A stretch of 64,000 nt of DNA from Pseudomonas brassicacearum (GTDB taxonomy: Bacteria; Pseudomonadota; Gammaproteobacteria; Pseudomonadales; Pseudomonadaceae). Positions 8,326 through 17,077 of the stretch are shown here, in pieces. The position numbers and the translations under genes are program-made. Positions within the stretch are counted from its first letter, which is position 1. The number at the start of each line of letters is the position of its first letter. The notes under the pieces are model-generated. The model did not search any database and was not told where the DNA came from. It was given only the letters and a program-made list of their open reading frames with translations. The stretch covers positions 558,001 through 622,000 of the forward strand of contig NZ_CP045701.2 of NCBI RefSeq assembly GCF_009601685.2, given 5' to 3'.

Positions 8326-9250
8326 CGGTCTTCCAGAAAGGGTAAAAGTTGAACCACTGTTGGGGGGCCTGGAGGCAGTATTGCGCCAGGCACTCGGCGT
8401 AGCGGCCGGCCCAGTGGGCGATCACTTGCTCGCGGTCGTTGCGTTTCCACACCACGGCATCGGCGAAGGGTTCGAGGGTGACGCGATAGCGCCCCTCGTG
8501 CTTGAGGCACATCAACAGGTTGACCGGGCATTTCAGCAGGCCGGCCAGCAGCCAGGGGCCCTGGGGAAAGGCGGCCGGGTGGCCCATGAAGTCCACGGTC
8601 ACGCTGCGCCCGCCGTGCAGCGGTACGCGGTCGCCGGCAATTGCCAGCCACTCGCCGCGCTCCAGGCGTTCGCTCAACTGCAACATGATCACCGGGTCCA
8701 GCTCGCTGACCTGGATCAGCCGCAGGTGCGTGGCACCGGCTTCGCCCAGCAAGCGGTTGAACTGCTCGGCGTGCTTGGTGTGCACCAGCACGTTCATGGT
8801 GACTTTCTCGCCCAGCTCGGCCAGGGCCCGGCACATTTCCAGGTTGCCCAGATGCGCCCCCACCAGCATTTGTCCGCGGGCATCGCGCAGATGATTGCGC
8901 AACAGGGCCGTGTCGACGATTTCGATCTGGTCGATGCTCAGCTTGCCGTTCCAGACGTCGAGCTTGTCCAGCAGGGAATCGGCAAAGGCCATGAACTGGC
9001 CGAATACCCGCCAACGGGTCGGGCGCAGCTCGGGACGTGCGCTCCAGTCGGCCAGGCGCTGCTGATATTGCCAGGCCGCCTGGCGGGCACTGCGACCGAA
9101 AATGAAGAAGTACAGGACGATGCCGTACAGCACCGGGGTCAGCAAGCGTCGACCGAGCACCTTGGCGGCGACCGCAGTGAGTTTCATCAGCCAGAAACTG
9201 CCGCGCTCCTGGCGGTCGGCCCAATGTTGCTTGTCTTCCTGAAGGCTCAT
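8306..9250 (-). CDS. LpxL/HtrB-like lipid acyltransferase of the APE cluster
   Basis: 314-residue member of the lysophospholipid/lipid A acyltransferase (LpxL-like) family. Visible features are an N-terminal membrane-associated helix (residues ~30-52), the motif GAHLGNLEMCR (H-x4-E type catalytic pair) and GDRVPLHGG. It probably attaches an acyl or polyene chain to a lipid or sugar acceptor at the inner membrane. The ATG at 9250 overlaps the glycosyltransferase stop by ATGA. A longer in-frame reading to 9859 runs antisense-like through the glycosyltransferase gene and is not supported. Confidence 0.85.
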   Translation of the reverse strand: MSLQEDKQHWADRQERGSFWLMKLTAVAAKVLGRRLLTPVLYGIVLYFFIFGRSARQAAWQYQQRLADWSARPELRPTRWRVFGQFMAFADSLLDKLDVWNGKLSIDQIEIVDTALLRNHLRDARGQMLVGAHLGNLEMCRALAELGEKVTMNVLVHTKHAEQFNRLLGEAGATHLRLIQVSELDPVIMLQLSERLERGEWLAIAGDRVPLHGGRSVTVDFMGHPAAFPQGPWLLAGLLKCPVNLLMCLKHEGRYRVTLEPFADAVVWKRNDREQVIAHWAGRYAECLAQYCLQAPQQWFNFYPFWKTDDDAHS

Positions 9251-9981
9251 GCCCGCCACCGTCGCCAGAGAATCAGGGGGGAACGCACGAGCATGCCGAA
9301 GAACAACCGGGTGTGCATGCTGGAAATTAGCACGTTGTCGTGGAACAGGCGAAAGTGCGAGACCCCGTCCTGAGGGTAATGGACCCGCGTGTGCAGCCAG
9401 TGCATCGGCTGATTGCGCCAGGCCAGGCGCACGAGGATGTCCGAATCGAAATCCATGCGCTTGCCGATATTGGCCGAGTCGATCAGCGCCAGGGTCGGTG
9501 CCAGGGGATAGACCCGAAAGCCGCACATGGAATCGCGGATTTGCAGGGACAGGCTGTTGATCCAGACCATGACGTGGGTCAGGTAGCGCGCGTACAGGCG
9601 ACCTTTCGGCACGCTGGCGTCGTAGCGTGGATAACCACAAATCACTGCGTCCGGGTGGGCACGGGATTGTTCGATGAAGGCTTTCACGTCGCCAAGATCG
9701 TGCTGCCCGTCGGCGTCCACCTGCAAGGCGTGGCTGAAACCCAGGCGCGAAGCCTCGCGCAGGCCGGTCATTACCGCGCCGCCCTTGCCCTGGTTGACGG
9801 CCAGCCTGACCAGATGAACCTGATCGCTCTCGGCCAACCGTTCCAGCACGGCGGCGCACGCCGGGCTGCTGGCGTCATCCACCAGCACGCAGGGCAGGCC
9901 GTTGGCGAGCAACGCCTGGACCACGGCCGAGATGGCGGTTTCGTGGTTGTAGACCGGGATGACGGCGCAGGGGTTATGCAT
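9247..9981 (-). CDS. Family 2 glycosyltransferase of the APE cluster
   Basis: 244-residue GT-A glycosyltransferase with PVYNHE at the N terminus, VDDASS, and the metal-binding DADGQHD (about residues 80-86), followed by a C-terminal region without strong membrane anchoring. It probably glycosylates the lipid or polyene head group. I placed the start at the ATG at 9981 because GGAGGG lies about 9 nt upstream; the in-frame extension to 10110 falls inside a REP repeat and is not credible. An unusually long REP-filled gap separates it from the ligase gene upstream. Confidence 0.88.
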   Translation of the reverse strand: MHNPCAVIPVYNHETAISAVVQALLANGLPCVLVDDASSPACAAVLERLAESDQVHLVRLAVNQGKGGAVMTGLREASRLGFSHALQVDADGQHDLGDVKAFIEQSRAHPDAVICGYPRYDASVPKGRLYARYLTHVMVWINSLSLQIRDSMCGFRVYPLAPTLALIDSANIGKRMDFDSDILVRLAWRNQPMHWLHTRVHYPQDGVSHFRLFHDNVLISSMHTRLFFGMLVRSPLILWRRWRA

Positions 9982-10019
9982 ATTTTCTGCCCTCCACAAA
10001 TCCACTGTGCAGCGCTTCC

Positions 10020-10189
10020 CTGTGGCGAGGGAGCTTGCTCCCGCCGTAGGAGCTGCCGGAGGCTCGGTGCCGCGTTCGGACGATCTTTTGATCTTTCGCT
10101 TTGGACTCAATTGATAGGGACAAGATCGCAGCCTCGTTGCACTCGACAGCTCCTACGCAGCCCAGCGGGAGCAAGCTCCCTCGCCACAG
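10020..10189. repeat. Nested REP pair inside the APE operon
   Basis: Outer arms CTGTGGCGAGGGAGCTTGCTC / GAGCAAGCTCCCTCGCCACAG enclose a second, different REP pair (GTAGGAGCTGCCGGAGGCT / AGCCTCG...CAGCTCCTAC). This fills the only long gap (224 nt) in an otherwise overlapping operon and could lower expression of the genes beyond it or stabilise the upstream mRNA. Confidence 0.85.
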
Positions 10190-10205
10190 TGATACGTGCA
10201 GGTGC

Positions 10206-11885
10206 CTAGGCATTGTTTTCCCCCAACACAATCCGCCCACTGGAGCAGGCCGCCGTGTCATTGCGGTAGGCGAAGTACAGCTTGCCGCGCTCGCGGTCGA
10301 AGCGCAGGTGCAGTTGGATTTCATCGCCGGGGCGCACCAGTTGCTGGAATTTCAGCACTTCCATGCCGACGAACCGGGGCGGCAGGTCCAGCAGTTGCCG
10401 GCCCAGGCTCAAGGCCCAGTCGACCTGCACCACGCCCGGCAGTACCGGCGCGGTGGGGAAGTGGCCGCTGAAGTACGCCAGGTCTGGCGGCACGACCAAT
10501 TGCAGGCTCCACTCACCGTCGGTTTCGACGTGCTCCAATACCTCAGGGGCCTTGGGGCGCGGCGCCATCAGCAGCGCCTCGACCTCGGCCTGGGGCAGCT
10601 TGCCCTGGGCGTTGAGCGGCAACTGCCGCAACCAGCGCCAGCGCCGCGGCAGGGCGAGGGTTTCGCAATGTTCGCTCAGGTGCCGGCGCAGGCCTTCGGT
10701 GACGGCGCGTCGGCCCTGGTTGCGCAAGGCAAGCAGGCCGGCGTCGCTCAGCACCAACAGCGCGCCGAGGGAGGCGCGATTCTCTTGCACCACCCCCAGC
10801 CGCGCTTCGCTGACCCAGTCGTGGGTCACCAGCGCTTGTTCCAGCATCGGCAGGGAGATACGTTTTTCTTCGAGCTTGACGATACGGTCCAGTCGCCCGA
10901 GCAGTTCAAAGCGGCCATCTTCGGCGATTCGCGCCGCGTCGGCGGTGTGTTCCACATGCCCGGTCGGCAGATAGGGCGAGGCGATCAGCAGGGCGCCGTC
11001 GCTGTCCTGGCTCAGCTTGACGTCGGCAAAGGGTTCCCACAATCCGCCTCCCTGGCGCCAGGCGATGCCGCCGGTTTCCGAACTGCCGAAAATTTCCGTC
11101 GGCCATTGCTCCAGGCGCCGCTGCAAGCTTTGCGCAGCCTCGGCCGGCAAGGCGCCGCCAGAGGAGAACACCCGGCGCACGCAGCTCAAGGCCGGCCAAT
11201 CGAGGTTGTCGCCCATGCGCTTGAGCAGCGCCGGGCTGGCGACCCAGGCGAAGTCCGGCTGTTCGCGGCTGGCGCGTTGCAGGTCTTCGGGGAAGGCCAA
11301 TTGCCGCCGCACGAAGGTACGCCCGGCGCACAGCGGCCATAGCACGCGGAACAGCAGGCCGTAGATGTGCTGGGTGGCAACGCTGCCGATCATGCAGGCC
11401 GGGCCCAGGTCGGCGCCCCACAGGTGTTCCAGGGCCTGGACCTCGTTACTCAACTGGCGCAGGGTTTTCTCGATGCGCTTGGGCTCGCCGCTGGAGCCGG
11501 AAGTGCACAGGCTCAGCCAGCAGTGATCGAGGTCCAGCTCGGCGGCGTCCATCGGCGCCTGTTGCAGGTCGCCGGGGTGTGTATCGCCGGGCTGGTCGGT
11601 CAGCCACAGGTCCACGTCCGCCGTCCAGCGCTGGCGTGTCTGCGCTTGCAGGTCGGCGGGAAGCAGGACCCGGACCCCGGCGCGCCAGGCTCCGAGCAGG
11701 GCGACGGCCAGGTCGGCGGCATCTTCCAGGTGCACTGCCACATGCCGCACGCCCCGGGCATGCAGGCCGGCCGCCAGGCGCAACGCCGCGTCCCGCAGTT
11801 GCGAGTGATTCAGCGCCGGATCGACCGCAACGGCGCGTTCCGGCTGAGCCTTGAGCAGCATCTGCTCAAGTGTTATCCAATTCAT
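10206..11885 (-). CDS. AMP-dependent ligase fused to a hot-dog dehydratase (ApeH-ApeI type fusion)
   Basis: 559-residue two-domain protein. The N-terminal ~450 residues are an adenylate-forming ligase with the P-loop [12 protein letters not shown] and downstream acyl-CoA synthetase motifs such as GSSETGG. The C-terminal ~100 residues are a FabA/FabZ-like hot-dog domain with [13 protein letters not shown], containing the catalytic His. The ligase would activate the aromatic starter and load it on an ACP, and the dehydratase would remove water during polyene formation. The ATG at 11885 overlaps the preceding stop by ATGA, so I prefer it to the upstream extension. In other APE clusters, from memory, these are two genes. 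Confidence 0.88.
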   Translation of the reverse strand: MNWITLEQMLLKAQPERAVAVDPALNHSQLRDAALRLAAGLHARGVRHVAVHLEDAADLAVALLGAWRAGVRVLLPADLQAQTRQRWTADVDLWLTDQPGDTHPGDLQQAPMDAAELDLDHCWLSLCTSGSSGEPKRIEKTLRQLSNEVQALEHLWGADLGPACMIGSVATQHIYGLLFRVLWPLCAGRTFVRRQLAFPEDLQRASREQPDFAWVASPALLKRMGDNLDWPALSCVRRVFSSGGALPAEAAQSLQRRLEQWPTEIFGSSETGGIAWRQGGGLWEPFADVKLSQDSDGALLIASPYLPTGHVEHTADAARIAEDGRFELLGRLDRIVKLEEKRISLPMLEQALVTHDWVSEARLGVVQENRASLGALLVLSDAGLLALRNQGRRAVTEGLRRHLSEHCETLALPRRWRWLRQLPLNAQGKLPQAEVEALLMAPRPKAPEVLEHVETDGEWSLQLVVPPDLAYFSGHFPTAPVLPGVVQVDWALSLGRQLLDLPPRFVGMEVLKFQQLVRPGDEIQLHLRFDRERGKLYFAYRNDTAACSSGRIVLGENNA

Positions 11886-12427
11886 GGGCGGCCTCTTACC
11901 CGTTGTCGTATGAGCCATTCAATGGCAAACAGCAGCCCCATCAATCCGTAGGAAATCAGGCCGGTGTACAACATCCACCAACTCAGCGGCGCCCAGAGGG
12001 TCAGGGCGGCGGCGAGCAAACCGTTACACAGGAAAAACACACTCCAGGCCACCGTGACCTGGCGGGTATACACCACCGCCTTGGCCGGCAACTGCGGTTC
12101 ACGCAGGCGGGCCAGGCGCTCGATCATCGGCGGGCCGTATTTCAGGCTCAGCACGAACAGCCCGAGCATGAACGCGCTGATCAGCACCGGATACCAGCGC
12201 AGCAGGAGCGGGCTGTCGAACAGCGCGAGCAATATGCAAAACACGATTGCCGTGGCCGCCATCCAGCGGCTGCCGGCCCCACCCTTGCCAAGCAATGCCC
12301 GGGCCAGCCACAGGCTTCCCAGCAACAGCCCGAACTGCCACGGGGCGAAGTGCTCCATGCCGAAATACACCGCAAAGGGGTAGAGCAGGCCCGCCAGCAG
12401 CAGGCCGAGGCCAATCAGCCGGGTCAT
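11882..12427 (-). CDS. Small multi-pass membrane protein of the APE cluster (COG4648-like)
   Basis: 181-residue protein with about five to six hydrophobic segments (around residues 4-22, 30-46, 56-72, 76-94, 120-140, 146-166). It matches the position of the conserved COG4648/apeG-like gene between the ACPs and the AMP-ligase. No catalytic residues stand out. It overlaps both neighbours by 4 nt. The role is unknown; membrane anchoring of the assembly line is a guess. Confidence 0.8.
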   Translation of the reverse strand: MTRLIGLGLLLAGLLYPFAVYFGMEHFAPWQFGLLLGSLWLARALLGKGGAGSRWMAATAIVFCILLALFDSPLLLRWYPVLISAFMLGLFVLSLKYGPPMIERLARLREPQLPAKAVVYTRQVTVAWSVFFLCNGLLAAALTLWAPLSWWMLYTGLISYGLMGLLFAIEWLIRQRVRGRP

Positions 12428-12678
12428 GCGGCCGGTTGGACCAGTCGATAGACCGCCTCGACCACGTCATTGACGGTGCGCACCGACTTGAATTCTTCGG
12501 CGGCGATTTTCTTGCCGGTCTGACGCTTGATATGGTCGATCAGGTCGACCGCATCGATGCTGTCGATTTCCAGGTCCTGATAGAGGTTCGATTCCAGCGT
12601 CACACGCTTGGGGTCCAGCTCGAAAAGCTCGACCAGAGCATCGCGCAGGGTGTGGAAAATATCGTCACGAGTTTGCAT
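12424..12678 (-). CDS. Acyl carrier protein, second of the APE cluster
   Basis: 84-residue ACP. The phosphopantetheine attachment Ser lies in DLEIDSIDAVDL (about residue 42). It is one of a pair of ACPs typical of APE clusters; in studied systems one carries the starter or extender and the other the growing chain. The 4-nt overlap with the membrane protein gene indicates coupling. Confidence 0.92.
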   Translation of the reverse strand: MQTRDDIFHTLRDALVELFELDPKRVTLESNLYQDLEIDSIDAVDLIDHIKRQTGKKIAAEEFKSVRTVNDVVEAVYRLVQPAA

Positions 12679-12687
12679 GATCCGGTC

Positions 12688-12945
12688 TCAGGGGCGTTTT
12701 GCAGTGACGAAGGCCGCAAGGCTTGCCACATTGCTGAAATGGTTACGGGTGTCCTTGGCGTCGGCGTCTATCTTGATGCCGTACTGTTTCTGAATCGCCA
12801 GGCCGAGCTCCAGGGCATCCACCGAATCCAGGCCCAGGCCTTCGCCAAACAGGGTCTGGTCGTCGCCGATGTCGTCGATGCCAATGTCCTCCAGGCCGAG
12901 GGCGTCGATGATCAGCTGTTTGATGTCACGGTGCAGATCGCTCAT
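12688..12945 (-). CDS. Acyl carrier protein, first of the APE cluster
   Basis: 85-residue ACP with the attachment Ser in GLGLDSVDALEL (about residue 40). Its start overlaps the acyltransferase 3' end by 20 nt and it is separated from the second ACP by only 9 nt. The two ACPs differ clearly in sequence, which supports division of labour rather than a recent duplication. Confidence 0.92.
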   Translation of the reverse strand: MSDLHRDIKQLIIDALGLEDIGIDDIGDDQTLFGEGLGLDSVDALELGLAIQKQYGIKIDADAKDTRNHFSNVASLAAFVTAKRP

Positions 12946-13735
12946 CTTCGGCGAGCTCCTTGATGTAATAGTGATGCAAAAAATCGTTGAGCCTGCGCGA
13001 AGCCTGGGGTGGCGGGCCGAGCGCGGCGAACGCCTGTGGGTCTATATCGGCCCCGACGCGAAAACTGAAGTGCACGCGACGCCGGGGGATGCGATACCAG
13101 GGTTCAGCCTTGGTCAGGGTCGTGGGGCAGACCTTGATCGTGACGGGTGTGAGAATTTTCGCACCTCGCAGGGCGATAGCCGCCGCCCCCCGATGAAAGG
13201 CCGGCACCTGGCCTGGCTGGGTACGCGTCCCTTCGGGGAAGACGATCAGCGTCTGGCCTTCTTGCAGGGCATCGCTGGCGGCATCGAGCATGTCCATGCT
13301 GCCGTCGTTGCTGATGTATTGGGTCGAACGCAGTGGGCCACGGGTAAAGGGGTTGTCCCAGAGGCTTTGCTTGACCACGCAGTTGGCGTCGCGCACCAGC
13401 CCGATCAGGAACACCACGTCGATCAGCGACGGGTGGTTGGCAATGATCATCTGCCCGGGGCGCCCGAGCCGTTCGGCGCCATCGATCTGGTAGGTGAGCA
13501 CCCCGGTGCGGGCCATGAACCGGATGAAGAACCAGAACAGCCGTCCGACCGTGCGACGGGCCCTCTGGCGGTGGGCCTGGGCATCGCCGGGCCACCAGGC
13601 CAGCAACGGGAACACCAGCAAACGCAGGCACAGCCCACCCAGCCCGAACAGGGCGAAGCTTGCGGCCGTCGCGACCAGGCGCCAGTAATAGGCGTCGCGA
13701 GGTTTACCGTTCACCGGTTGCGTTGCCAGGTCCAT
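12926..13735 (-). CDS. PlsC-type 1-acyl-glycerol-phosphate acyltransferase of the APE cluster
   Basis: 269-residue acyltransferase with a hydrophobic N-terminal segment (residues ~22-50), the catalytic NHPSLIDVV (NHx4D box) and FPEGTR. It would transfer an acyl or polyenoyl group to a lipid at the cytoplasmic face of the inner membrane. This corresponds to the ApeD-like gene of other clusters. Its start overlaps the upstream gene by 25 nt. Confidence 0.9.
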   Translation of the reverse strand: MDLATQPVNGKPRDAYYWRLVATAASFALFGLGGLCLRLLVFPLLAWWPGDAQAHRQRARRTVGRLFWFFIRFMARTGVLTYQIDGAERLGRPGQMIIANHPSLIDVVFLIGLVRDANCVVKQSLWDNPFTRGPLRSTQYISNDGSMDMLDAASDALQEGQTLIVFPEGTRTQPGQVPAFHRGAAAIALRGAKILTPVTIKVCPTTLTKAEPWYRIPRRRVHFSFRVGADIDPQAFAALGPPPQASRRLNDFLHHYYIKELAEDERSAP

Positions 13736-14439
13736 ACACGATTCTTCCAGGCATGTTGGCAGGTGGTTTCGTTATCAAGCAGGGTACGCAACAGATCCAG
13801 GGCATGGGGCCAGTCGCTGCCAGGTAATTGGTCGTCCTGTGTACGCAGATCCAGTTGCCAATCGTCGCCCGGGGTCAGCAGCAGGCCCATGGCATAGGGA
13901 AACGGCACGTCATTGACCCACGGTGCGTAGACCTGCGGCGGTTGTTCTTCGGTGATCACCAGCAACACCGCCGGCGAGCCTTCGTTCAACAGCGCGACGG
14001 CCTCAAGCACGCCGTGTTCCAAGCCATCGCCGGTAGCGGCCAGGGCCGTCATTTCGCTGGTTTCGCCGCGCATGATCGACCACAGGCCAATCACCGCGTT
14101 GTGCACCGACAGGCTGAATTGGGTCGGCGACAAAGGCTGGTCGGCTGCCAGGTCCTTGAGAATCTCGAAAGTGCGCGGGGTTTCGCCGTGGCGGGAAATA
14201 AAGACCAACGGTAGGTCCGGCCGGCCCTCGGCCAGCGGCCAGCCGACACTGAAGGCCATCCGCGCCAGGCGGCTGAGGCGCCGGCGCTGCATGGCCGGCA
14301 GGAACGAAACGTCAGGGGCGGCATCGCTGGCTGGCAATACGACCGGCTGTCGGCTCCACGCCTGCCAATCGTCCACGCTTTCGAGCCCAGGGGCCCATGC
14401 GCGCCATTGGGCGATATTGAAATTGATCACAAAATTCAT
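13711..14439 (-). CDS. Beta-ketoacyl synthase-like chain length factor, first gene of the APE operon
   Basis: 242-residue protein of the beta-ketoacyl-synthase N-terminal-like family (ApeC/chain-length-factor type). It is much shorter than a true ketosynthase and has no cysteine at a nucleophile position, as expected for a partner subunit that pairs with a ketosynthase. Motifs such as MQRRRLSRLARMA and FSLSVHNAVIG are typical. I chose the ATG at 14439 with GGGG just upstream rather than the GTG at 14466. It is the promoter-proximal gene of the operon. Confidence 0.85.
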   Translation of the reverse strand: MNFVINFNIAQWRAWAPGLESVDDWQAWSRQPVVLPASDAAPDVSFLPAMQRRRLSRLARMAFSVGWPLAEGRPDLPLVFISRHGETPRTFEILKDLAADQPLSPTQFSLSVHNAVIGLWSIMRGETSEMTALAATGDGLEHGVLEAVALLNEGSPAVLLVITEEQPPQVYAPWVNDVPFPYAMGLLLTPGDDWQLDLRTQDDQLPGSDWPHALDLLRTLLDNETTCQHAWKNRVWTWQRNR

Positions 14440-14789
14440 CCCACCCCTGCGGGCTTTTATTGTCACGGTTCAGTGGTTTGACCCGCGTCCAACCCTGCAT
14501 GGCCTTGCGACACAAGTGGCGCGCATTATCCCGGTGCGGTTGGCTTGTAGCAAATACTGGTTACATTTTGTCCAGTGAAATGTACGAGTTGGTCCGCTTA
14601 AGACCAGGCTTGGACCATTGTCGTGATCAGCACGAGCCTGTCTGTAGGTTGTTTCTGTTACGGTCTGGGCGAATTGACGCTTGAATCGTTGGAAAAGCCA
14701 CTGTTGCTGTAGTCCTTCTACGCAGAAGGTAGCTAAGCGGTGCCGCGGACTACTACACTCGGGAATCTTTGATACACGGAGGTTTTGAC
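14440..14789. promoter_or_regulatory. Divergent intergenic region between the APE operon and parA
   Basis: About 350 nt without a credible gene that must hold the promoter of the whole APE operon (leftward) and that of the ParA-like gene (rightward). Its base composition is less GC-rich than the flanks. A TTGACG at about 14674 could be a rightward -35 element, but no convincing -10 box at the right spacing is seen. No strong palindrome is evident. Confidence 0.4.
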
Positions 14790-15560
14790 ATGCGGCGTGT
14801 GGTGTTCAATCAGAAAGGTGGCGTGGGCAAATCCAGCATCGCCTGCAATCTGGCGGCAGTCAGCGCCAGCGAGGGCTATCGTACGCTGTTGGTGGACCTG
14901 GATGCCCAGGCCAACTCCACTCAATACCTGACTGGCCTGACCGGCGATGACATTCCCATGGGCATTGCCGACTTCTTCAAGCAGACCCTGTCGTCCGGGC
15001 CTTTCTCGAAAAAGAACAAGGTGGATATCTACGAAACGCCGTTCGACAACTTGCACGTGATCACGGCCACGGCGGAGCTGACGGATCTGCAGCCAAAGCT
15101 TGAGGCCAAGCACAAGATCAACAAGCTGCGCAAACTGCTCGAGGAGCTGGGGGAGGATTACGACCGGATTTACCTGGACACCCCGCCAGCACTGAATTTC
15201 TATGCGGTTTCAGCATTGATCGCCGCCGATCGGGTACTGATCCCGTTCGACTGCGACAGCTTCTCCCGACAGGCGCTGTATGGTCTGCTGGCGGAAATCG
15301 AAGAGCTCAAGGACGACCATAACGAAGGCCTGCAAGTCGAAGGCATCGTGGTCAACCAGTTCCAGGCCCGGGCCAGCCTGCCGCAGCAGATTCTCGACGA
15401 ACTGATCGCCGAAGGCTTGCCGGTATTGCCGGTGTACCTGAGCAGTTCGGTGCGCATGCGCGAATCCCACCAGGCCAGCCTGCCGCTGATCCACCTTGAC
15501 CCGCGGCACAAGCTGACCCAGCAGTTCGTGGAGTTGCATGGGTTGCTGGAGCAGGCTTGA
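14790..15560 (+). CDS. Orphan ParA-family ATPase
   Basis: 256-residue ParA/MinD-type ATPase with the deviant Walker A KGGVGKSS near the N terminus, [10 protein letters not shown] (Walker A') and YLDTPPAL (Walker B). It starts at the ATG at 14790 preceded by ACGGAGG; an upstream TTG extension is not needed. There is no parB neighbour, so it is not the chromosome partition operon. It could position a protein complex, as orphan ParA-likes do in Pseudomonas, but the cargo cannot be told from here. Confidence 0.85.
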   Translation: MRRVVFNQKGGVGKSSIACNLAAVSASEGYRTLLVDLDAQANSTQYLTGLTGDDIPMGIADFFKQTLSSGPFSKKNKVDIYETPFDNLHVITATAELTDLQPKLEAKHKINKLRKLLEELGEDYDRIYLDTPPALNFYAVSALIAADRVLIPFDCDSFSRQALYGLLAEIEELKDDHNEGLQVEGIVVNQFQARASLPQQILDELIAEGLPVLPVYLSSSVRMRESHQASLPLIHLDPRHKLTQQFVELHGLLEQA

Positions 15561-15564
15561 AGCA

Positions 15565-15638
15565 AAAGATCGCAGCCTTCGGCAGCTCCTACAGGATGAG
15601 CGCTAACCCTGTAGGAGCTGCCGAAGGCTGCGATCTTT
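15565..15638. repeat. REP-type inverted repeat, 31-bp arms
   Basis: Two perfectly complementary 31-nt arms (15565-15595 and 15608-15638) separated by 12 nt, built on the core CAGCCTTCGGCAGCTCC. It lies between the convergent parA-like and trxC genes and could stop transcription from both sides. The same core recurs near 10045 and 19120. Confidence 0.85.
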
Positions 15639-15650
15639 CCAGGCTGTGCT

Positions 15651-16073
15651 TCAAATCCCCTGGCTGCGCAACCAAGCCATCAACTGCGGCAACGGCAACG
15701 CCCCACTCTGGCGCGCCACTTCCCGACCGTCCTTGAACAGGATCAGGCTGGGAATCGAGCGGATCCCCAACTGCGCCGATAATTGCGGGTTGGCCTCGCT
15801 GTCGAGCTTGGCCAGCCGGCATTTGCCCGCCAGTTGCGCGGCGGCTTGTTCGAACACGGGCGCGAAGGACTTGCACGGTCCACACCAGTCGGCCCACACA
15901 TCCACCAGCAACGGCAGGTCACCCTTGATCTGGCTGGCATAGTCGCCTTGCTTGAGTTCGAACGGCTTGCTCGATAACACCTGGGCCTTGCAGCGCCCGC
16001 ACTTGGGTTGGTCGCCCAGGCGTTCGGCGGGTATGCGATTGAGCCCGTTGCAATGGGGGCAGGGGATCAGCAT
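15651..16073 (-). CDS. trxC: Thioredoxin 2 (TrxC)
   Basis: 140-residue cytoplasmic thioredoxin with an N-terminal zinc-binding domain (CPHC near residues 4-7 and CGRC near 26-29) and a thioredoxin domain with the redox-active WCGPCK. The zinc domain separates TrxC from TrxA. It reduces protein disulfides, usually under oxidative stress. GGAG lies 9 nt before the ATG. Monocistronic in this context. Confidence 0.95.
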   Translation of the reverse strand: MLIPCPHCNGLNRIPAERLGDQPKCGRCKAQVLSSKPFELKQGDYASQIKGDLPLLVDVWADWCGPCKSFAPVFEQAAAQLAGKCRLAKLDSEANPQLSAQLGIRSIPSLILFKDGREVARQSGALPLPQLMAWLRSQGI

Positions 16074-16135
16074 TGGGTCAGTCTCCAGAAAGTCATGGGC
16101 ACAGATTGAACACTATATAGAAACCACCACAAAAG

Positions 16136-16230
16136 CTTGTGGGAGCAGGCTTGCTCGCGATGGCGGTGTATCAGTCAATACTGCATTGACTGTCAGACCG
16201 CCATCGCGAGCAAGCTCGCTCCCACAAGGG
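16136..16230. repeat. REP-type inverted repeat pair (GTGGGAGC...TTGCTCGCGATGG family)
   Basis: Arms CTTGTGGGAGCAGGCTTGC... and ...GCAAGCTCGCTCCCACAAG face each other across about 40 nt. This is the common Pseudomonas REPIN layout and lies upstream of trxC and downstream of the YcaC-like gene. Confidence 0.85.
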
Positions 16231-16246
16231 TATATCGGTGTGGCTG

Positions 16247-16873
16247 TTATTTAGCGTTGGTCAGCGTGTTATAGCTGGTCATCAGGTTGCGGTAGTCCGG
16301 GATGTGGTTGGAGAACAAGGTCGCCAGTCCTTCCACGTCGTTGCGCCAGTCGCGGTGCAGTTCGCAAGCCAGGCCGAACCAGGTCATCAGTTGCGCACCC
16401 GAGGATGACATGCGGTCCCAGGCCGATTGACGGGTCAGTTCGTTGAACGTGCCGGACGCATCGGTGACCACGAACACGTCGAAGCCTTCGGCCAGGGCCG
16501 ACAGTGCCGGGAAGGCTACGCACACTTCAGTGACCACGCCGGCGATGATCAATTGCTTCTTGCCGGTGGCCTTGATCGCCTTGACGAAATCTTCGTTGTC
16601 CCAGGCATTGATCTGGCCAGGGCGAGCGATGTACGGCGCGTCCGGGAACAAGCTCTTGAGCTCGGGCATCAGCGGGCCGTTGGGGCCGGTCTCGAAGCTG
16701 GTGGTGAGGATGGTCGGCAGTTGGAAGTACTTCGCCAGGTCGGCCAGGGCCAGCACGTTGTTCTTGAAACGGTCCGGGTCGATGTCGCGCACCAGGGACA
16801 GCAGGCCGGCTTGGTGGTCCACCAGCAGGACGGCGGCGTTATCTTTGTCGAGACGGTTGTAGGAAGTGGTCAT
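16247..16873 (-). CDS. ycaC: YcaC-like isochorismatase-family hydrolase
   Basis: 208-residue cysteine hydrolase very similar to E. coli YcaC as I remember it. The catalytic Asp19 lies in LLVDHQAG and the nucleophile Cys118 in GVVTEVCVAFPAL. The physiological substrate of YcaC is unknown. GAGGG lies 7 nt before the ATG. It is divergent from a LysR-type regulator across a 200-nt gap, an arrangement in which the regulator usually controls the enzyme gene; that link is inference. Confidence 0.9.
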   Translation of the reverse strand: MTTSYNRLDKDNAAVLLVDHQAGLLSLVRDIDPDRFKNNVLALADLAKYFQLPTILTTSFETGPNGPLMPELKSLFPDAPYIARPGQINAWDNEDFVKAIKATGKKQLIIAGVVTEVCVAFPALSALAEGFDVFVVTDASGTFNELTRQSAWDRMSSSGAQLMTWFGLACELHRDWRNDVEGLATLFSNHIPDYRNLMTSYNTLTNAK

Positions 16874-17077
16874 GGCGTAGCCCTCATTAAGTTTTGGTTG
16901 CCGAAGGTTTCGGCGTGGTTAAGGTTTTTAATGTCGGTGCAGCGATTGATCGGTGACTCATCCGGTCGAAGCGCCCCGGCTTCAATCCGTGTTGCGATTC
17001 GATGGGTGTAGATTAAAACTGGCACCTTTGATGCGCTAGACTGCAAAAATCCGCCTTAGCGTTCTATTTGGAGAACG

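Noticed and set aside
9982..10110. N-terminal extension of the glycosyltransferase
   Set aside because: It lies within a REP element, and a strong GGAGGG is placed for the ATG at 9981.
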